A DNA stretch of 64,000 nucleotides from Ceratotherium simum simum. Lineage: Eukaryota; Chordata; Mammalia; Perissodactyla; Rhinocerotidae. Made by a program: the position numbers and the translations under genes. The stretch lies in contig NW_004454216.1 in assembly GCF_000283155.1 (NCBI RefSeq), positions 2,152,616-2,216,615 of the forward strand, read 5' to 3'. Shown in pieces: positions 34,290 through 46,751 of the stretch (position 1 is its first letter; each line of letters starts with the position of its first letter). The notes below the pieces were generated by a model that was given only the letters and a program-made list of their open reading frames with translations, had not been told where the DNA came from and did not search any database.

Positions 34290-34790
34290 AGTGACTAGAT
34301 GACTGCTATGTGCCAGCCACATGTCTCTTTCATGTGAATTTCACAAGCCCAATTAGATGCGTAGTTTCAATTGATGCCAGCTGTATTTACTCTGAGAGTT
34401 GCACCTGCTCCTCACTGTGCCTGGTATTCTGTGAATCTAGCCAGCAGAGGATTGAAATGACTGCCTCTTGTATTCAGTGAAAGTAAAACACTTGTTCAGT
34501 GACGGCTTTTCAAACATAATTGTAAAATTCAGTATTTAGGCTGAATACTAAAGACAAGATATATTCTCAGCAAGGAAGAGCCATCAGTAAATGAATAAAT
34601 TAATGAATTTAGTGTTTCTACACGACTGGGGCTCACTGCATTGGGCACACGTGGCCCCACCCCCTCTCTGGGTAGGTGATTGGTTGACATTGCTTAGCTA
34701 GTGGGAGGTGGAACCAGCAATTTGAATCCAGGTCAGCCTGACTCCAAAACCTGTGTTCTTAATTCAACATTACGCTGCATCCTTCACAAG
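34290..34790 (+). repeat. MIR-like sequence in two parts
   Basis: 'gactgctatgtgccagccac' opens the MIR core, and 'tgaatccaggtcagcctgac' with 'ctgtgttcttaattcaacat' gives its 3' end after an unrelated middle. It could be one split copy or two copies. Confidence 0.5.
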
Positions 34791-37700
34791 ACTTGTTTCT
34801 GAATGGGTGAACCACTTATTAAACTCCCTTCCTTTCTATGCAAGCTTTTTCCCAGGCAGTTCATTTCCGAGTCCCTCCACGTCATGTGATTCCTTTGGTG
34901 TAGCTGTCTGTTCTTGGGTGGAAAGTGATTTCCTGAGGCCCTCAGTTCTTGCCATCTCTACGCTAGTTGTAGCAGAAGGGACCGAGGAGCCTTGCTGCCC
35001 CTCCTGCCACATCCAGAGGCACCTTGTCCGCCCCGCTCTGAAGGGCTGCAGGGCCTTCCTTCCACATGAGAGAAGCATTCGAGGTTGTAATGGCCGTCCA
35101 CTGGGTCTTGACTAGTCGCTGGGAGGCTTCCTCTGTATCCCACACCCTTGACTTTCTGAGCAGAGGCTCGTGGAAGCAGATGGCCACGTCTAAAAGAACC
35201 TGCAGCTTCTCTGGGGTTGACGCTGCCTGTTCCCTGCACATGCAGTGGTTCTCAGCCTCTGTGTTTTAGTCACTGAGGCTTTTTCTTCTGTTTTTCATCA
35301 GCCAGGGCCTTTTACTGAGCCCTGAAAAACACCAGCTTTGGCTTAGTCACAAGGGCCCATTGGAGAGCTTTAAGGTGGCCTACACATTGAGGATGGCCCC
35401 CCAGTGTGCTGCTGCCTAAGAGATGGTTGAAATTACAGAAGGCTCCGTCCTGCGCGCGTGCAGCAGTAGCCTTACCAGGCTGATGGACATATACACAGTG
35501 ACTTCATTTGCTAAGGGCCCCAGAGCCCCTGTTAAATTAGGGAGAAGGGAGGTCCACAAATGATACACACATTCTCATGGGAATGACTCATCGTGACCAA
35601 ACAGGACCCAGCTGTCCCACAGTCTCCTGGAGGCCAGAGGACTTTGGTTTTTGCTCCCTGGGGCTGCAAATGTAGTGACATCACCCTGGCCTCATTGTCA
35701 AGAGGGCCTGGTCCCTGCCACTGACCCTGGACTAACTCGCTCTACTCACTAACTTCTCTGCTGCTCAAGATCCTCGTAGATAAAATGCATCCTGCCGAAG
35801 AGGCCGACATGAACTTCGGGGTGAAGAGGGAAAGAAGAGTGCACTGTTACGTGGGATGTCGCCACGGGGGCAGATCTGGGACTTGGGGAGAAAGAAAGGA
35901 AGGAGAGTGGTGCATCCTGAGAGGATAATGGAGGGAAATTCTAACATGAATTAAGTTTCTGCTCTAGAAGAAGCGAGGATCCCCAGGAGGTAGAGGAGAG
36001 GAGAGGGACGAGGTTGGAGGGGGAGTCAGAGAGGAGAGTAGCACAGGGCTTGAAAGAGACCTCAGGGCTGAACTGGGAGCAAGGAAAGGGCTGCAGAGGC
36101 AGCCCTGCTGGATGAGAACTAGGTGGAACCCGTGGGTGGGCTGGGACAAGCAGAGAAGGACGTTGGGTTACGGGAGGTCGCACGGGGACTTGTGCAGAAC
36201 TGTCCGGGAGAGGACTAGGAGCGATTTCAGGTTCCCAAATGTGGTTGAATGAGACCCTGCCTCAGGTTCCTGGACCTAGGAGTTCCTGATCCACAGGGAT
36301 CAAGCTGTGAGATGCAGCACACTCCACGTGAATGTGGAAACGATCTGAGATGACTCAATGATACGGAGTAGATGGCTGATCATGACAACAAACTAGAAAA
36401 AAAATTAGAAAAACGTGTTCATATGCATGCCCCGCCCCCCCGCACCCCCTCCCAAAACCGAAAGAGCATGTGAAAGGGAAGCACTACAAGGAAGAGACTT
36501 GTGCCTTGGGGGAAAGTGGGAGGGTGGGAAGCGTTCAACTAGTAACATTTGGAGTGAAATGTTTAGAGACTGTGTGTGAGAACACGGGGAGTGGTGCTGT
36601 GGACACATCTAGGCCAACAGGCCAGGAATCAGGTACAGACGTGGGAAGGGGTTGTCTTCATGCACAGGAAAGAAAAAAATGCTCAGTAAGAGGTCCAAGA
36701 TGCTGCCTGTTCGGTTGCGAAGTTTAGCAGAGATGTAAACTTCGGCTGCGGCGAAACAGAAAATTCTCACTAGAGCAGGAAGAACAGAATGCTAGAAGGG
36801 GAAAGATGGGCAGGAGAGAAGCCGTTGTTGAGGTGTTGGGATACAGTTGAGAAGCAGAGAGAGAGAACCCTAAGGAAGTGAGAATGGGGGACTGTAGTTC
36901 AGGACGAGCCAAGAGCGAGGGAAAGAAGTTCAAGCAAAAGTGAGGGGCCGGCCTCAACCAGTGGCCCAGGCGGTGGGAGGGGAGGCAGCATTAGGAGATG
37001 AAGAGGGCAGATGAAATGGGGCCCAAGAGAGATGGTGGGTGATGGGTGTTTCCGTCAGATGCACGAGAAAAGAGAAAAGCAGAGGGGCCACTGGTTGATG
37101 CTGAGGCCAGAGAAGAATCCTAGAGGAAGGCAGACGAGCTGTAGTGTCGTTGCTACAAACTAGGGAGCAATAGCTGAGGGTGACCTGAGGAGAATCGTGG
37201 TGCTTGTCAAAGCAGGAGGTTTATTCCGTTCCCAGGGTAACGGTTCGGGGGCTCCTGCATCACCTCCCACCCCTCACCCCAAACGTGCCCACGCCAAGCT
37301 TGTGTGTTATTCAGGGCGTCCCTTCCAATTTGTCTCCATGCTGCTCTTTGCTGGGGTAAGTGACTCTCTGGGGTCACAGACAGAAGGAAGGTCACTGTGT
37401 GAGACACAGGTCGTCTCCACCTCCGCTCTTCCCTGGCTACTTTGGCCGAAGAGCCCACCCACCCGAGCCAACAGCAGACTCTCCCCAGCTAGTGGTAGGA
37501 GAAAGTTCATCAAGCTCTCAGTTTAGTCAGTGGGTGTGTGGAGGCGCCCTTAGTCAGCTTAACTGGAGTCTGAGGCTTGTACAATCGGGGGAGTCTTCTT
37601 AAGAAAAAGAATACAAAATTGCAAATACATAATTAGGGACAAAAGAGAATATGTACTGGTGAGAAAGAATGAGAAAGGAAATCACAATAAATCACAAATA

Positions 37701-37794
37701 TTAAAAAGGACAAGTGAAAAAACATCACAGAATCCAGAAGAATAGTGTAACATCTTAATTGCCTGACGTACCTCTATTCTATCTTTGGTTGTCT

Positions 37795-38290
37795 CTTTGT
37801 GGGAGACAGAATAATGTCTCCCCAAGATATCCACATCCTAATCCCTGAACATGTGAATATATTTCCTTATATGGTGACAGGGTCTTTGCAGGTGTGATTA
37901 AGGGCACAGACCTTGAGATAGGGAATTATCCAGAATTACCCAGGTGGGCTCAATCTGATCACATGAATCCTTAAAATCAGAGAAACTTTCCTGGGTTTGG
38001 CCAGAGAAAGGGATGTGACAATGGAAAACGGGTCAGATGCTATGTTGCTGGCTTTGAAGATGGAGGAAGGGGCCATGAGCCAAAGAATGCAGGTGGCCTC
38101 TAGAAGCTGGAAAAGGCAAGGAAACAGATTCTCCCCTACAGCTTCCAGAAGGAACCAGTCTGCTGACACCTTGACTTTAGTGCTGTGATACTGATTTTAG
38201 AATTTGGATATCCAGAACTGTAAGATAATACATTTCGTATTATTTAAGCTACCAAGTGTGTGGTAATATCACAGCAGCAATAAAAAAATT
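37795..38290 (+). repeat. MLT1-type (ERVL-MaLR) LTR
   Basis: 'gtctccccaagatatccaca', 'ggtgacagggtctttgcagg', 'tgtgattaagggcacagacc' and 'tcatggaacctt'-like polyadenylation end 'tatccagaactgtaagataa' follow the MaLR LTR order. The element is old and non-coding. Confidence 0.75.
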
Positions 38291-39699
38291 ATACTCCTTA
38301 TATAACAATTTTGTACTGTCATGTTTTATATAAAGAACAGAGAGATAATAAAGTCTTCCTTCTAGCATTGTTGATTAAGATTTACTTTTTCTTATGATAA
38401 TGGAGAAAAGTTGCATCTTCACAACTGGCTGAGGATGGTTGTCAAACATAAGAAAATCTCTATCAGTCAAGATTCTTGCATATAAGTAAGTCTCCACACT
38501 TGGAAGAATTTTCCATGGACTAGGTTGTGCTCCACTCATGTCAAACCTCATCCCCCTCCTTTAGCCTGTGCTGGAACCACACGGTGTGGTGATACTGTGA
38601 CACACCTCGGGCCCTGCACCTTCCCGTCATGTCTTGATGCTGGATGAGCCGGCAGAGTGGGGTGGTCCTGGAACCCGCTGCTGCACTGGATGGCTGGCAG
38701 TCACTCAACTCTACATGCAATGACTGCGACCATGTGAGTACACCCAAACTATGTGTGTCCCCAAGTCAGCTGCCCGTAGCCTGATCCCCAGCATGCCCAT
38801 GGCCATGCCATCATCACTTGACTTCAGGGAAATTGTGACAGTGGAGTAGAAGTCATCTAAAAACAACCGTGGTTAAATATCTTACTTTTGAAAATGTTAT
38901 GAATGTGTATCACTGTGAGAAGGAGCCCATGTAAGTGAGGGGCCCAGAAGCCTAAGCTTCATTAGCTTAAATCCATCTCTGCGCTGATTCCATGGTACCT
39001 ATGAAACTAAGCCACACAAACGGCTAGAGTCTCCAGGGGCAACTACATCTCAGACTAGCAGCAGAACCTCTACTGCTCCATCTCCTCTCTTGTAAAGGAG
39101 AGTCTTATAAACTCACCCAGCCTGACCTTGCAGGAGGAGGATGCTCGCTAGGCCTCCCCCACCACTGCTGCCCTCAGAGGGGCTCCTGGTTGGACCAGGT
39201 CAAGGCCCTGGAACAAGGGCCCACAGGCTTTCTGTGGGCCTGTGAAGGATGGTTGCTCTCTCCCAGGGACAAGTGATACACAGACCCATTCAGATCCTCT
39301 CCTAGTGAATCTGGATGGCAGATACATAGACAGAGCCAAATTAAAGGGCCAGCTGGCTGGGCTGCTGCCTAGGGGACCACCATATTCAAATAAAACATTG
39401 CTGGAAATGAGGTAAACCATAAAGTGTTTCTTTTCCTACCAAAGTAGTCATCACCCTGAGGTGGAGATTTAAAACACTCCCTGAGAGTGCACACTCGTCT
39501 CTGTGGAGTGATCAGGGGCATTTATATGCCTGTCACACAGGGCCACTCCAGCCAATCACCTGAGGACAACCCGCTGGAGTCTGCAGACAGAGCCAAAATG
39601 GAATAATGCGTGGTGTAGGGCTGTGTGCAGGGAATAAGTGGACTATTTTATTATCTAAACACCTAAACATGGCTTCCAAGAAGTTTTCTGGTTTGGAAA

Positions 39700-40745
39700 A
39701 TTGCACACAATAAAATACTTACTTTGACCATGAAGGACATGACACACATTAAAAGAGCATCACTTGCCAGCAAGCATATGAAAAGATGCTCAACAGCACT
39801 AATCATCAGGAAAATACAAATCAAAAGCACGAGGAGATGGCTCACACCCATTAGGATGGCTGCTAGCACAAAAACAGAAGATAACAAGTGCTGGCAAGAA
39901 TATGGAGAAATTAGACCCCTTTTATATTGCTGGTGGGAAGGTAAAATGGTACAGCCACTATGGGAAACAGTATGGCAGTTCCTCAAAAAATTAAAAATAG
40001 AACTACCATATGATCCAGCAATTCCACTTTTGGATTGAAAGCAGGGTCTTGAGATATCTGTACACCGGTGCTCACAGCAGCATTATTCACAATAGCCAAG
40101 AGGTGTAAGCAACCAAAAAGTCCATCAACAGATAAATGAATAAACAAAATTTCGCATCTATGTATAATGGAATATTTTTAGCCTAGAAAAGAAAGGTAAT
40201 TCTGACACATGCTACAAAATGGATGAACCTTGAGGACATTATGCTAGTGAAATAAGCCATTCACAAAGGACAAAAACTGTATGATTTCACTTATATAATG
40301 TACCTAGAATAGTCAAACTCATAGAAGCAGAAAGTAGAATGGTGGCAACGTGCAGCGTGATGGCTATAGTTAACAACACAGTATTGTTATCTGTGGTTGC
40401 TACGTGAGGTAATGGACGTTAGTTATATTGATCTTGGTAATCACTCTACAATGTATATGTATATCAAATCATCACCTTGTACACTTTAAATATATACAAT
40501 TATATTTGCAATTATTCCTCAATAAAGTTAAAAAAAAAAAAAGTAGGATGGTGGTTGCCGGGGGCTGGGGGAAGAGGGAACTCGGGAGATGTTGTTCAAT
40601 GGGTATAGAGTTTCAGTTTTACAAGATGAAAAAGTCTTGGAGATTGGTTTCACAATATAAATATATTTAACATTACTGAAGTGTACATTGAAAAATGGTT
40701 AAGATGGTAAATTTTATGTTATGTGTATTTTACCATAATTAAAAA
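39700..40745 (+). repeat. old L1 3' end, sense
   Basis: A reading frame at 39,724-40,038 shows the C-terminal L1 ORF2 motifs HMKRCSTALIIR and WWEGKMVQPLWETVW, ending PYDPAIPLLD. Further L1-like 3' sequence and a poly-A near 40,530 follow, then a second L1-like tail to 40,745. The frame is broken and carries no 5' half. Confidence 0.85.
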
Positions 40746-41169
40746 AAATAACATCCCTTGTCACTATATAAAAGCTGATCTAATATGTGAAGAATATTAA
40801 AAGGGAAGCCAAACTATTAGAACCACACGCGTGCCCATGTGTCTCAGGGCTGCCTTGTACGGGGGCCCAGATACACGCAGAGAAGGCAGGACGTGGAGCC
40901 AGGACGAGCTGGGAGGAAGTGGAAGGCATGGGGCAGAGAAGCAGCGGAAAGGGAAGTAGCAACAGTAGTTAAAAGCACTACAGTGAGGAATAAAAGATAA
41001 CCAGGACAATTAAGCTGCTTTTGATCCTGAATGACCCTAGTTTTTGAACCACATTTGGATCTCTGCGAGGCCTGGGTCTGTGGCGGATAAGATTGTTGCC
41101 TGCCTTCTCTCCCAGGTCTGCTTCAGAACCCCCACTGCTTGAGGCAACCCAGAGCACATGCTTATAATC

Positions 41170-41345
41170 TAAGACAGGGATTCCCCAACTGTAATGCGCG
41201 CACAAGTCACCTGGGCATCTTGTTGACTTGCGCATCCCAATCCCTAGGTCTGGGCTGGGCCTGAGCTCTTTCCTGCCTTTCTGACAAGCTCCCAGGGGAT
41301 GCTGATGCTGCCCGTCTGCAGTCCACACTTGGGGCAGTGAGGACC
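41170..41345. repeat. MER5-like hAT relic
   Basis: 'gggattccccaactgtaatg', 'acaagtcacctgggcatctt' and 'aagctcccaggggatgctga' follow the MER5 layout. Confidence 0.6.
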
Positions 41346-41700
41346 TAAAACATCCAGCTAACCCAGACAGAAAACCGCCAGTACACAAACAGGACATGAT
41401 GGAGAAGTACACAAAAAGTACAGTACACAAAAAGGACCAAGTGCTGGGCAGAGAATACGGCAATAAAAACATTTTGAAGGTTCTAGAAAATAGAGGAAGT
41501 AAACACACGTGTGAAACAACTGGCATCATAAGTTGTTGTTTAAAGTCAATATATATTTGGGGGTGAGCTAGACAGCCCCCGCCCAGGAAAGAGGAGAGGC
41601 AGATACATCTAATCTTCAAATGAGTCAAATCAAAAAGCTTTGGAATCAGGTCACCAAAATTATGGGGAGGAAAGAGTGGGCAACTTGTATATATATATTC

Positions 41701-41900
41701 TGTCATGCACCACATAACAATGTTTTGGTCAACGATGGACTGCATATACGATGGTGGTCCCATAAGATTAGTACATATAGCCTACGTATGCAGTAGGGTA
41801 TACTGTCTAGGTTTGTGTAAGTACACTCTATGATGTTCGCACAACAACGAAATTGCCTAACAACACATTTCTCAGAATGTATCCCAGTCGTTAAGCGACA
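41701..41900. repeat. Short TIR DNA element, copy 1
   Basis: About 200 bp, starting TGTCATGCACCACATAAC and ending GTCGTTAAGCGACA, whose reverse complement resembles the start. A second copy lies at 46,050-46,251. Family likely mariner/Tigger-like; name not certain. Confidence 0.6.
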
Positions 41901-41930
41901 TATATTTTTATGTATATATGTGTTAAAAAA

Positions 41931-42322
41931 CAAAATTCAACTGAGTAATTTAAAGATCTAATTGGCTTTATTCAATGATCTATGAATTGGGCAGCATGCC
42001 ATTTAGCAACTAGAAGGGAGGTCTGAGGAGCTGTACAAAATGGAAGACTTTTATAAGCAGAAGGAGGTGGGGCAAGGAAGTTATTCTAGCAAGGAGTGGT
42101 TTGTTTCAGGCAAGATCAGCTTCCTTTGGAGGAAGGCAGGGGTCTAGCAGGCAGATTACCTCAGTGGTGTTGACCAGATAATTCCAGATTGGCTGGTTAA
42201 AGGTTACCTTCCTGGGAGAGGCTGAAAATGCAGTTAGACTAGGTATTGTCTTGGTTTGCTGACATGGGGCTTAGCACAAGTAACTCTATTTTGGGCCTGT
42301 TATTTCTTTTTTTTTTTTAACA
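41931..42322. repeat. LTR-like element, TG...CA
   Basis: Begins TGTTAAAAAACAAAATTC and ends TTTTTTTTAACA, with 'atctaattggctttattcaa' and 'gggcagcatgccatttagca' inside. The length (392 nt) and TG/CA ends suggest a solo LTR of an old endogenous retrovirus-like element. No target-site duplication is apparent and no genes remain. Confidence 0.45.
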
Positions 42323-42539
42323 CATGTATTATGTGTGTATTTATAATATGTATATATCTAAACATACATGTGAGTGTGTGCGTGTGTCAGAACTGGCCAG
42401 AGGGTAAAGAGGAAAAAAAGCAGATAGAGGGAAATTGTATAAGAATTGAATTCTAAGAAGTCGACAGTGAGGCTTATAAAACTGTTGGCTTTGTTCAATG
42501 AAGGGATAAGGTTGGTAAATTTATTAACTCACATTACGC

Positions 42540-42725
42540 AGGTTTTGCTGTTTACAAAATGATTTCAAAATCATCACCTCGTGTGGAGGTGCCTGTAAGG
42601 TAGGCAGAGCGGGGCCTGTCCCCGGTTGAACAGGGCGGGACAGGTCTTATTCTCCCTTTTACAAACGACAAAACTGGGGCTTTGAGGTGCGTCTAAGGTC
42701 ACGAAGGCAATAAGTGATAGAACTT
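42540..42725 (+). repeat. MIR SINE, sense
   Basis: 'gtaaggtaggcagagcgggg', 'ttttacaaacgacaaaactg' and 'ctaaggtcacgaaggcaata' are MIR-like. Confidence 0.55.
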
Positions 42726-43529
42726 CTTTTCTTTTCCCTTTATTCTGGTTCTTCCTCTAGTGCAAATGGATATACTTTGTAAGTTAAATTTTTGTCACAA
42801 AACTCATGGGGATAAAATGAGATCACATACTTAAAACATTTTTTGAAATGGATCAAATATTGTGAGCAAAATTCTCCCCCTCCTTGGCCCTGGCATGGGA
42901 CAGGTGCCCAGAGGGAACTCAGATGGCAAAAGTCACAGTGTATGAATTCAAATATAGGACGTTAGCTGCTATCTTCAAATCCATAAATGAAATTTGGTCT
43001 TTGTGCTTCCTGGGACACAGTCATCAGATCCAGGAGGTCAGAGGGTTTATTCACAGACACAGATCAGGATTGAGAGTGGGTGTCAGCCAAAGTCAAAAGT
43101 ACACCCCGTACCCTCTTCTAATATTTAACAAGGTGCAGTGACCTCTGATTTAACTGCCTGTCTCTTACATGCATGGGTAGTGCTCTTGTTGCCTGTGGTT
43201 TTATAGTTTGACTCTTTGTTTGGAATTCACAGAGACCCAGGAGACTTGTTTCATATCTTATGTGAGGGATTTGGGTGTGTCTCTTTATCTTAATTTTCAG
43301 TTGGATATTCAGTTTATTTCATAATGTTTCACAGAAGTTCAGGAGGTGTGGCAAGAGGATTGAGCAGCGATTGGGTGGCAGGGGACTCTTCCCAGTTCCC
43401 TTCAAGTCACACCACCTAAAAGGCCCCTGTATACAAAAAGAGTCCCACACATTCTCCTATGTCCTTCCCAGGTTGTGACCAGGGCACAACCCCAGCCTCA
43501 AAAATCCTACAGAGAAGTCTCCAAGAAAT

Positions 43530-44330
43530 ATGAGTTCACAGTATGAAATAAAAATGAGTTAAGATCAGAAACATGACAAGAATGTCTAAGACATCTAAGT
43601 ATTTGTGAAGGGTACCCCTAGAATTGTGCAGTGTACAACCCACACAACTGTATACATCAGCCCTGAGACTATTCTCTGTCGTGACTATTACTCCACACTG
43701 CCCTGGAAGGCCAAGAAAAGGCAATGAGATTAAAAAAAAAATAAGCTGTATAAAGATTAGGAAAGAAGGAACAAAACTCTTGTTATATATATATAATATG
43801 ACTATTTACCAAGAAATTCCAAAGGAATCAACTGATAAACTTTTACAACTCTTAAGAGAATTCAGTAAGGTAACCAAACAAAATATCAAAACACAAAATA
43901 GATTTTCTATATATCAGTAAAAAATCAATTAGAAACAATAAAGCTGTAATGGAAATTGGCTCAGAAAAAGGAAATAAAAACAGAGTATCCAGCAACAGAC
44001 ATGTAAAAGTGAGAATTTAGTCCATGATAGCGGTGACATTTCAAGTGAATAGGGAAAGAACGGGCTTTTCAATACATGCTATTGGAATAATTCATAGAAA
44101 TTAGTTCCAGTGGACTAAAGACCTATTTTTTTAAATGATAAAAGTATTAGAAGAAAATGTGCCAAAATATCACCATAATCTTGAAGGTTGAGAAGGCATT
44201 TTTAAATAAGACCTAAAGAGCAAAATCCATAAAGGAGGAAATTAATAAATTCAACTACATCAACATATTAATAGCAATAACAATAATAGTAAATACTTCC
44301 TTTGGCTAAAAACACGATGTAAACAAAGTT
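43530..44330 (+). repeat. L1-derived fragment
   Basis: A-rich sequence including a frame (43,624-43,920) that reads like L1 ORF2 (DKLLQLLREFSKVTKQNI), followed by 'aagacctattttttt' and 'ccataaaggaggaaattaat'. The ERE at 44,348 lies next to it. Confidence 0.6.
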
Positions 44331-44347
44331 AAAAAAACAAGTGACAG

Positions 44348-44650
44348 GGCTGGCCCCGTGGCTTGGCGGTTAAGTGCGCACGCTCCGCTACTGGCGGCCC
44401 GGGGTCGGATCCCGGGCGCGCACCGCCGCACCGCTTCTCCGGCCATGCTGAGGCCACGTTCCACATACAGCAACTAGAAGGATGTGCAACTATGACATAC
44501 AACTATCTACTGGGGCTTTGGGGAAAAAAAAGGAGGAGGATTGGCAATAGATGTTAGCTCAGAGCCAGTCTTCCTCAGCAAAAAGAGGAGGATTAGCATG
44601 GATGTTAGCTCAGGGCTGATCTTCCTCATAAAACAAACAAACAAACAAAA
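44348..44650 (+). mobile_element. ERE-type tRNA-derived SINE
   Basis: GGCTGGCCCCGTGGC head, GGTTAAGTGCGCACGCTCC body and doubled GATGTTAGCTCAG tail, followed by an (AAAC)n/A-rich end. Flanked by AAAAAACAAGTGACAG on both sides (44,332-44,347 and 44,651-44,666). Confidence 0.95.
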
Positions 44651-44724
44651 AAAAAACAAGTGACAGACTTGGAGAGAATATTTATTGTATGTATATCAAA
44701 GGATTACCTCAAGAATAAATATTA

Positions 44725-45028
44725 GGGGCCGGCCCGATGGCGCAAGCAGTTAGATGTGCGCACTCCGCTACAGCGGCCCAGAGTTCGCTGGTTCGGACCT
44801 GGGCACGCACCGACGCATTGCTTGTCAAGCCATGCTGTGGCAGTGTCCCATATAAAGTAGAGGAAGATGAGCATGGATGTTAGCACAGGGCCAGTCTTCC
44901 TCAGCAAAAAGGGGAGGATTGGCATGGATGTTAGCTCAGAGCTGATCTTCCTCACCAAAAAAAAAAAAAAAAGAGGAGGATTGGCAGATGTTAGCTCAGG
45001 GCCGATCTTCCTCACACACACACAAAAA
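44725..45028 (+). mobile_element. ERE-type tRNA-derived SINE with triplicated tail
   Basis: GGGGCCGGCCCGATGGC head. Tail unit GATGTTAGCTCAG ... TCTTCCTCA occurs three times. Perfect target-site duplication AGAATAAATATTA at 44,712-44,724 and 45,029-45,041. The element sits 60 nt after another ERE. Confidence 0.95.
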
Positions 45029-45164
45029 AGAATAAATATTAGACTCATACAAACGAGTGGGAAAAGATAACCCAATATACAATAAGCTAATGATATGTAT
45101 AGGCAGATAAGAAGAGGAAACACAATGGCCAAGAATTATATAAAAGATGCCCAACCTCACTGGT

Positions 45165-45525
45165 TGTAATGGGTTGACTCATGTCCCCCAGGACCTCAGA
45201 TTGTGACTATATTTGGAGATAGGGCCTTTAAAGAGGTGAGTAAGTTCAAATGGGGTAGTTAGGATGGGTCCTAATCCAGTATGACTGGTTCTTGTAAGAA
45301 GAGAAAATTTGGACACAAGAGAGACACCAGGGATGGAGGCACACAGAGGGAAGGCCGGGTAGGTGGCCGTCTGCAAGGCAAAGAGAGAGGCCTCGGAAGA
45401 AACCAAACCCACTGACACCTTGATCTTGGACGTCCAGCCTCCAGAACTGTGAGAAAATAAACTTCTATTGTTTAAGCCATCCAGTCTGTTGTGGTATTTT
45501 GTTATGGCAGCCTTGGCAAATGAAT
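45165..45525 (+). repeat. MLT1-type (ERVL-MaLR) LTR
   Basis: 'gtaatgggttgactcatgtc', 'gatagggcctttaaagaggt', 'gacaccttgatcttggacgt' and 'ccagaactgtgagaaaataa' are the diagnostic order of the MLT1 LTR. No protein genes remain. Confidence 0.85.
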
Positions 45526-45529
45526 AAAT

Positions 45530-46030
45530 TAGTAATCAGGGAAATTTAAATCTTTTCTAAATGGGGTACTATTTTCACTCATCCAATTGGAAAATTAATA
45601 AAACGTTTAATAAATAGCAAGCATCAGGGTATGGAGGAACAGTAATTATCGTTCTCTGCAGGTAGGAGTATAATCTGGTACAGGCACATGGAGGGTAATT
45701 TGACAGCATCAAAAATTAAAATGCACATATCCTATGATGTTGCAATCTAACTTCTCAGTATCTCCTTTAAAGAGACACTTGCACATGAGCACAAGAAGAC
45801 ATATACAGTGAGGATCACTGTAGCATTGTTGGTAAGAGAGAAAAAATGGACACAGCTTAAATTTCTATTAAAAAGGAGATGGCTATCTACAAGGACTGTA
45901 CTCTGTGGAATACTATGTGGCAGTTAGAATTAATGAGGTAGTGTTATAGATAGACATGGTAAGTCTCCATATGGAACACGGATATGGAAAGTTTGTTAAG
46001 TGAAAAAACAGAATGAAAATAATATGACAA
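45530..46030 (+). repeat. old L1 3'-region fragment
   Basis: 'gtataatctggtacaggcac', 'cactgtagcattgttggtaa' and 'gtggaatactatgtggcagt' are L1-like 3' sequence in sense orientation. Confidence 0.65.
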
Positions 46031-46049
46031 CAAATAGTTTATATAAATA

Positions 46050-46251
46050 GTCATGTGCCACATAATGACATTTTGCTCAATGATGGATCACATGTACAAC
46101 AGTGGTCCCATAACATCAGTACCATATAGCCCAGGTGTGTAGGAGGCTGTACCATCTAGGTTTGTGTAAGTACACTCTATGACATTCACTCAACGACGAA
46201 ATCACCCAGCAACGCATTTCTCAGAACGTATCCGTGTTCTGTTAAGTGACA
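46050..46251. repeat. Short TIR DNA element, copy 2
   Basis: Same family as 41,701-41,900: GTCATGTGCCACATAATGAC head and CTGTTAAGTGACA end, with shared internal 'taggtttgtgtaagtacact'. The two lie 4.3 kb apart in the same orientation. Confidence 0.65.
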
Positions 46252-46532
46252 CCTCTCTGTATATGTATATGTGAATTACCGTCTGGTAATAAACACACCC
46301 AACTGGCTGTAGCAGTTACTTTCGAGGGACAGAGGATTAGCATTGGCAGGGTGGCTGAAGGAGAATTTAGCTTTATCCATACTGTCTTTTCATTTTACAA
46401 GGAGCATGTAATCATGAATTACGTCTATAATTTTAAAAAGCTGTTACCTACTAACAACAGTTTAGTCACTTTTGTGGTTCTCTCTTACGTCTATTCCATA
46501 ATAATTGAGGAACAAGCTGATAGCTTTAGACT

Positions 46533-46751
46533 AGGAGTTGGTGACATTTTTCTGTAAAGGGCCAGAGAGTTAATATTTCAGGCTTTGGGAGCTACTGTGT
46601 TTCGCAACTACTCAACTCTGCTACTGCAGGGCAAAAGCAGCCACAGACGATATGTAATGAGTGAGCATGGCTGTGGGCCCGTAAAACTTTGTTCACGAAA
46701 ACAGCTGGTGGGCTGGGTTTGGCTTGTGAGCTGCAGTTTGCCAACCTCTGG
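46533..46751 (-). repeat. hAT-type DNA transposon relic
   Basis: Reverse-complement reading contains 'ttggcaaactgcagctcaca'-like start and 'gccctttacagaaaaa'-like end. Flanked by the perfect 8-bp duplication TTTAGACT at 46,525-46,532 and 46,752-46,759, the size expected for hAT. Same family as the element at 61,704. Confidence 0.75.

Noticed and set aside
40978..41763. 261-codon frame on the - strand
   Set aside because: It crosses a MER5-like relic and the start of a TIR element, with no domain; it is a chance frame.
44363..45132. Frames of 64-136 codons
   Set aside because: They fall in ERE SINEs.
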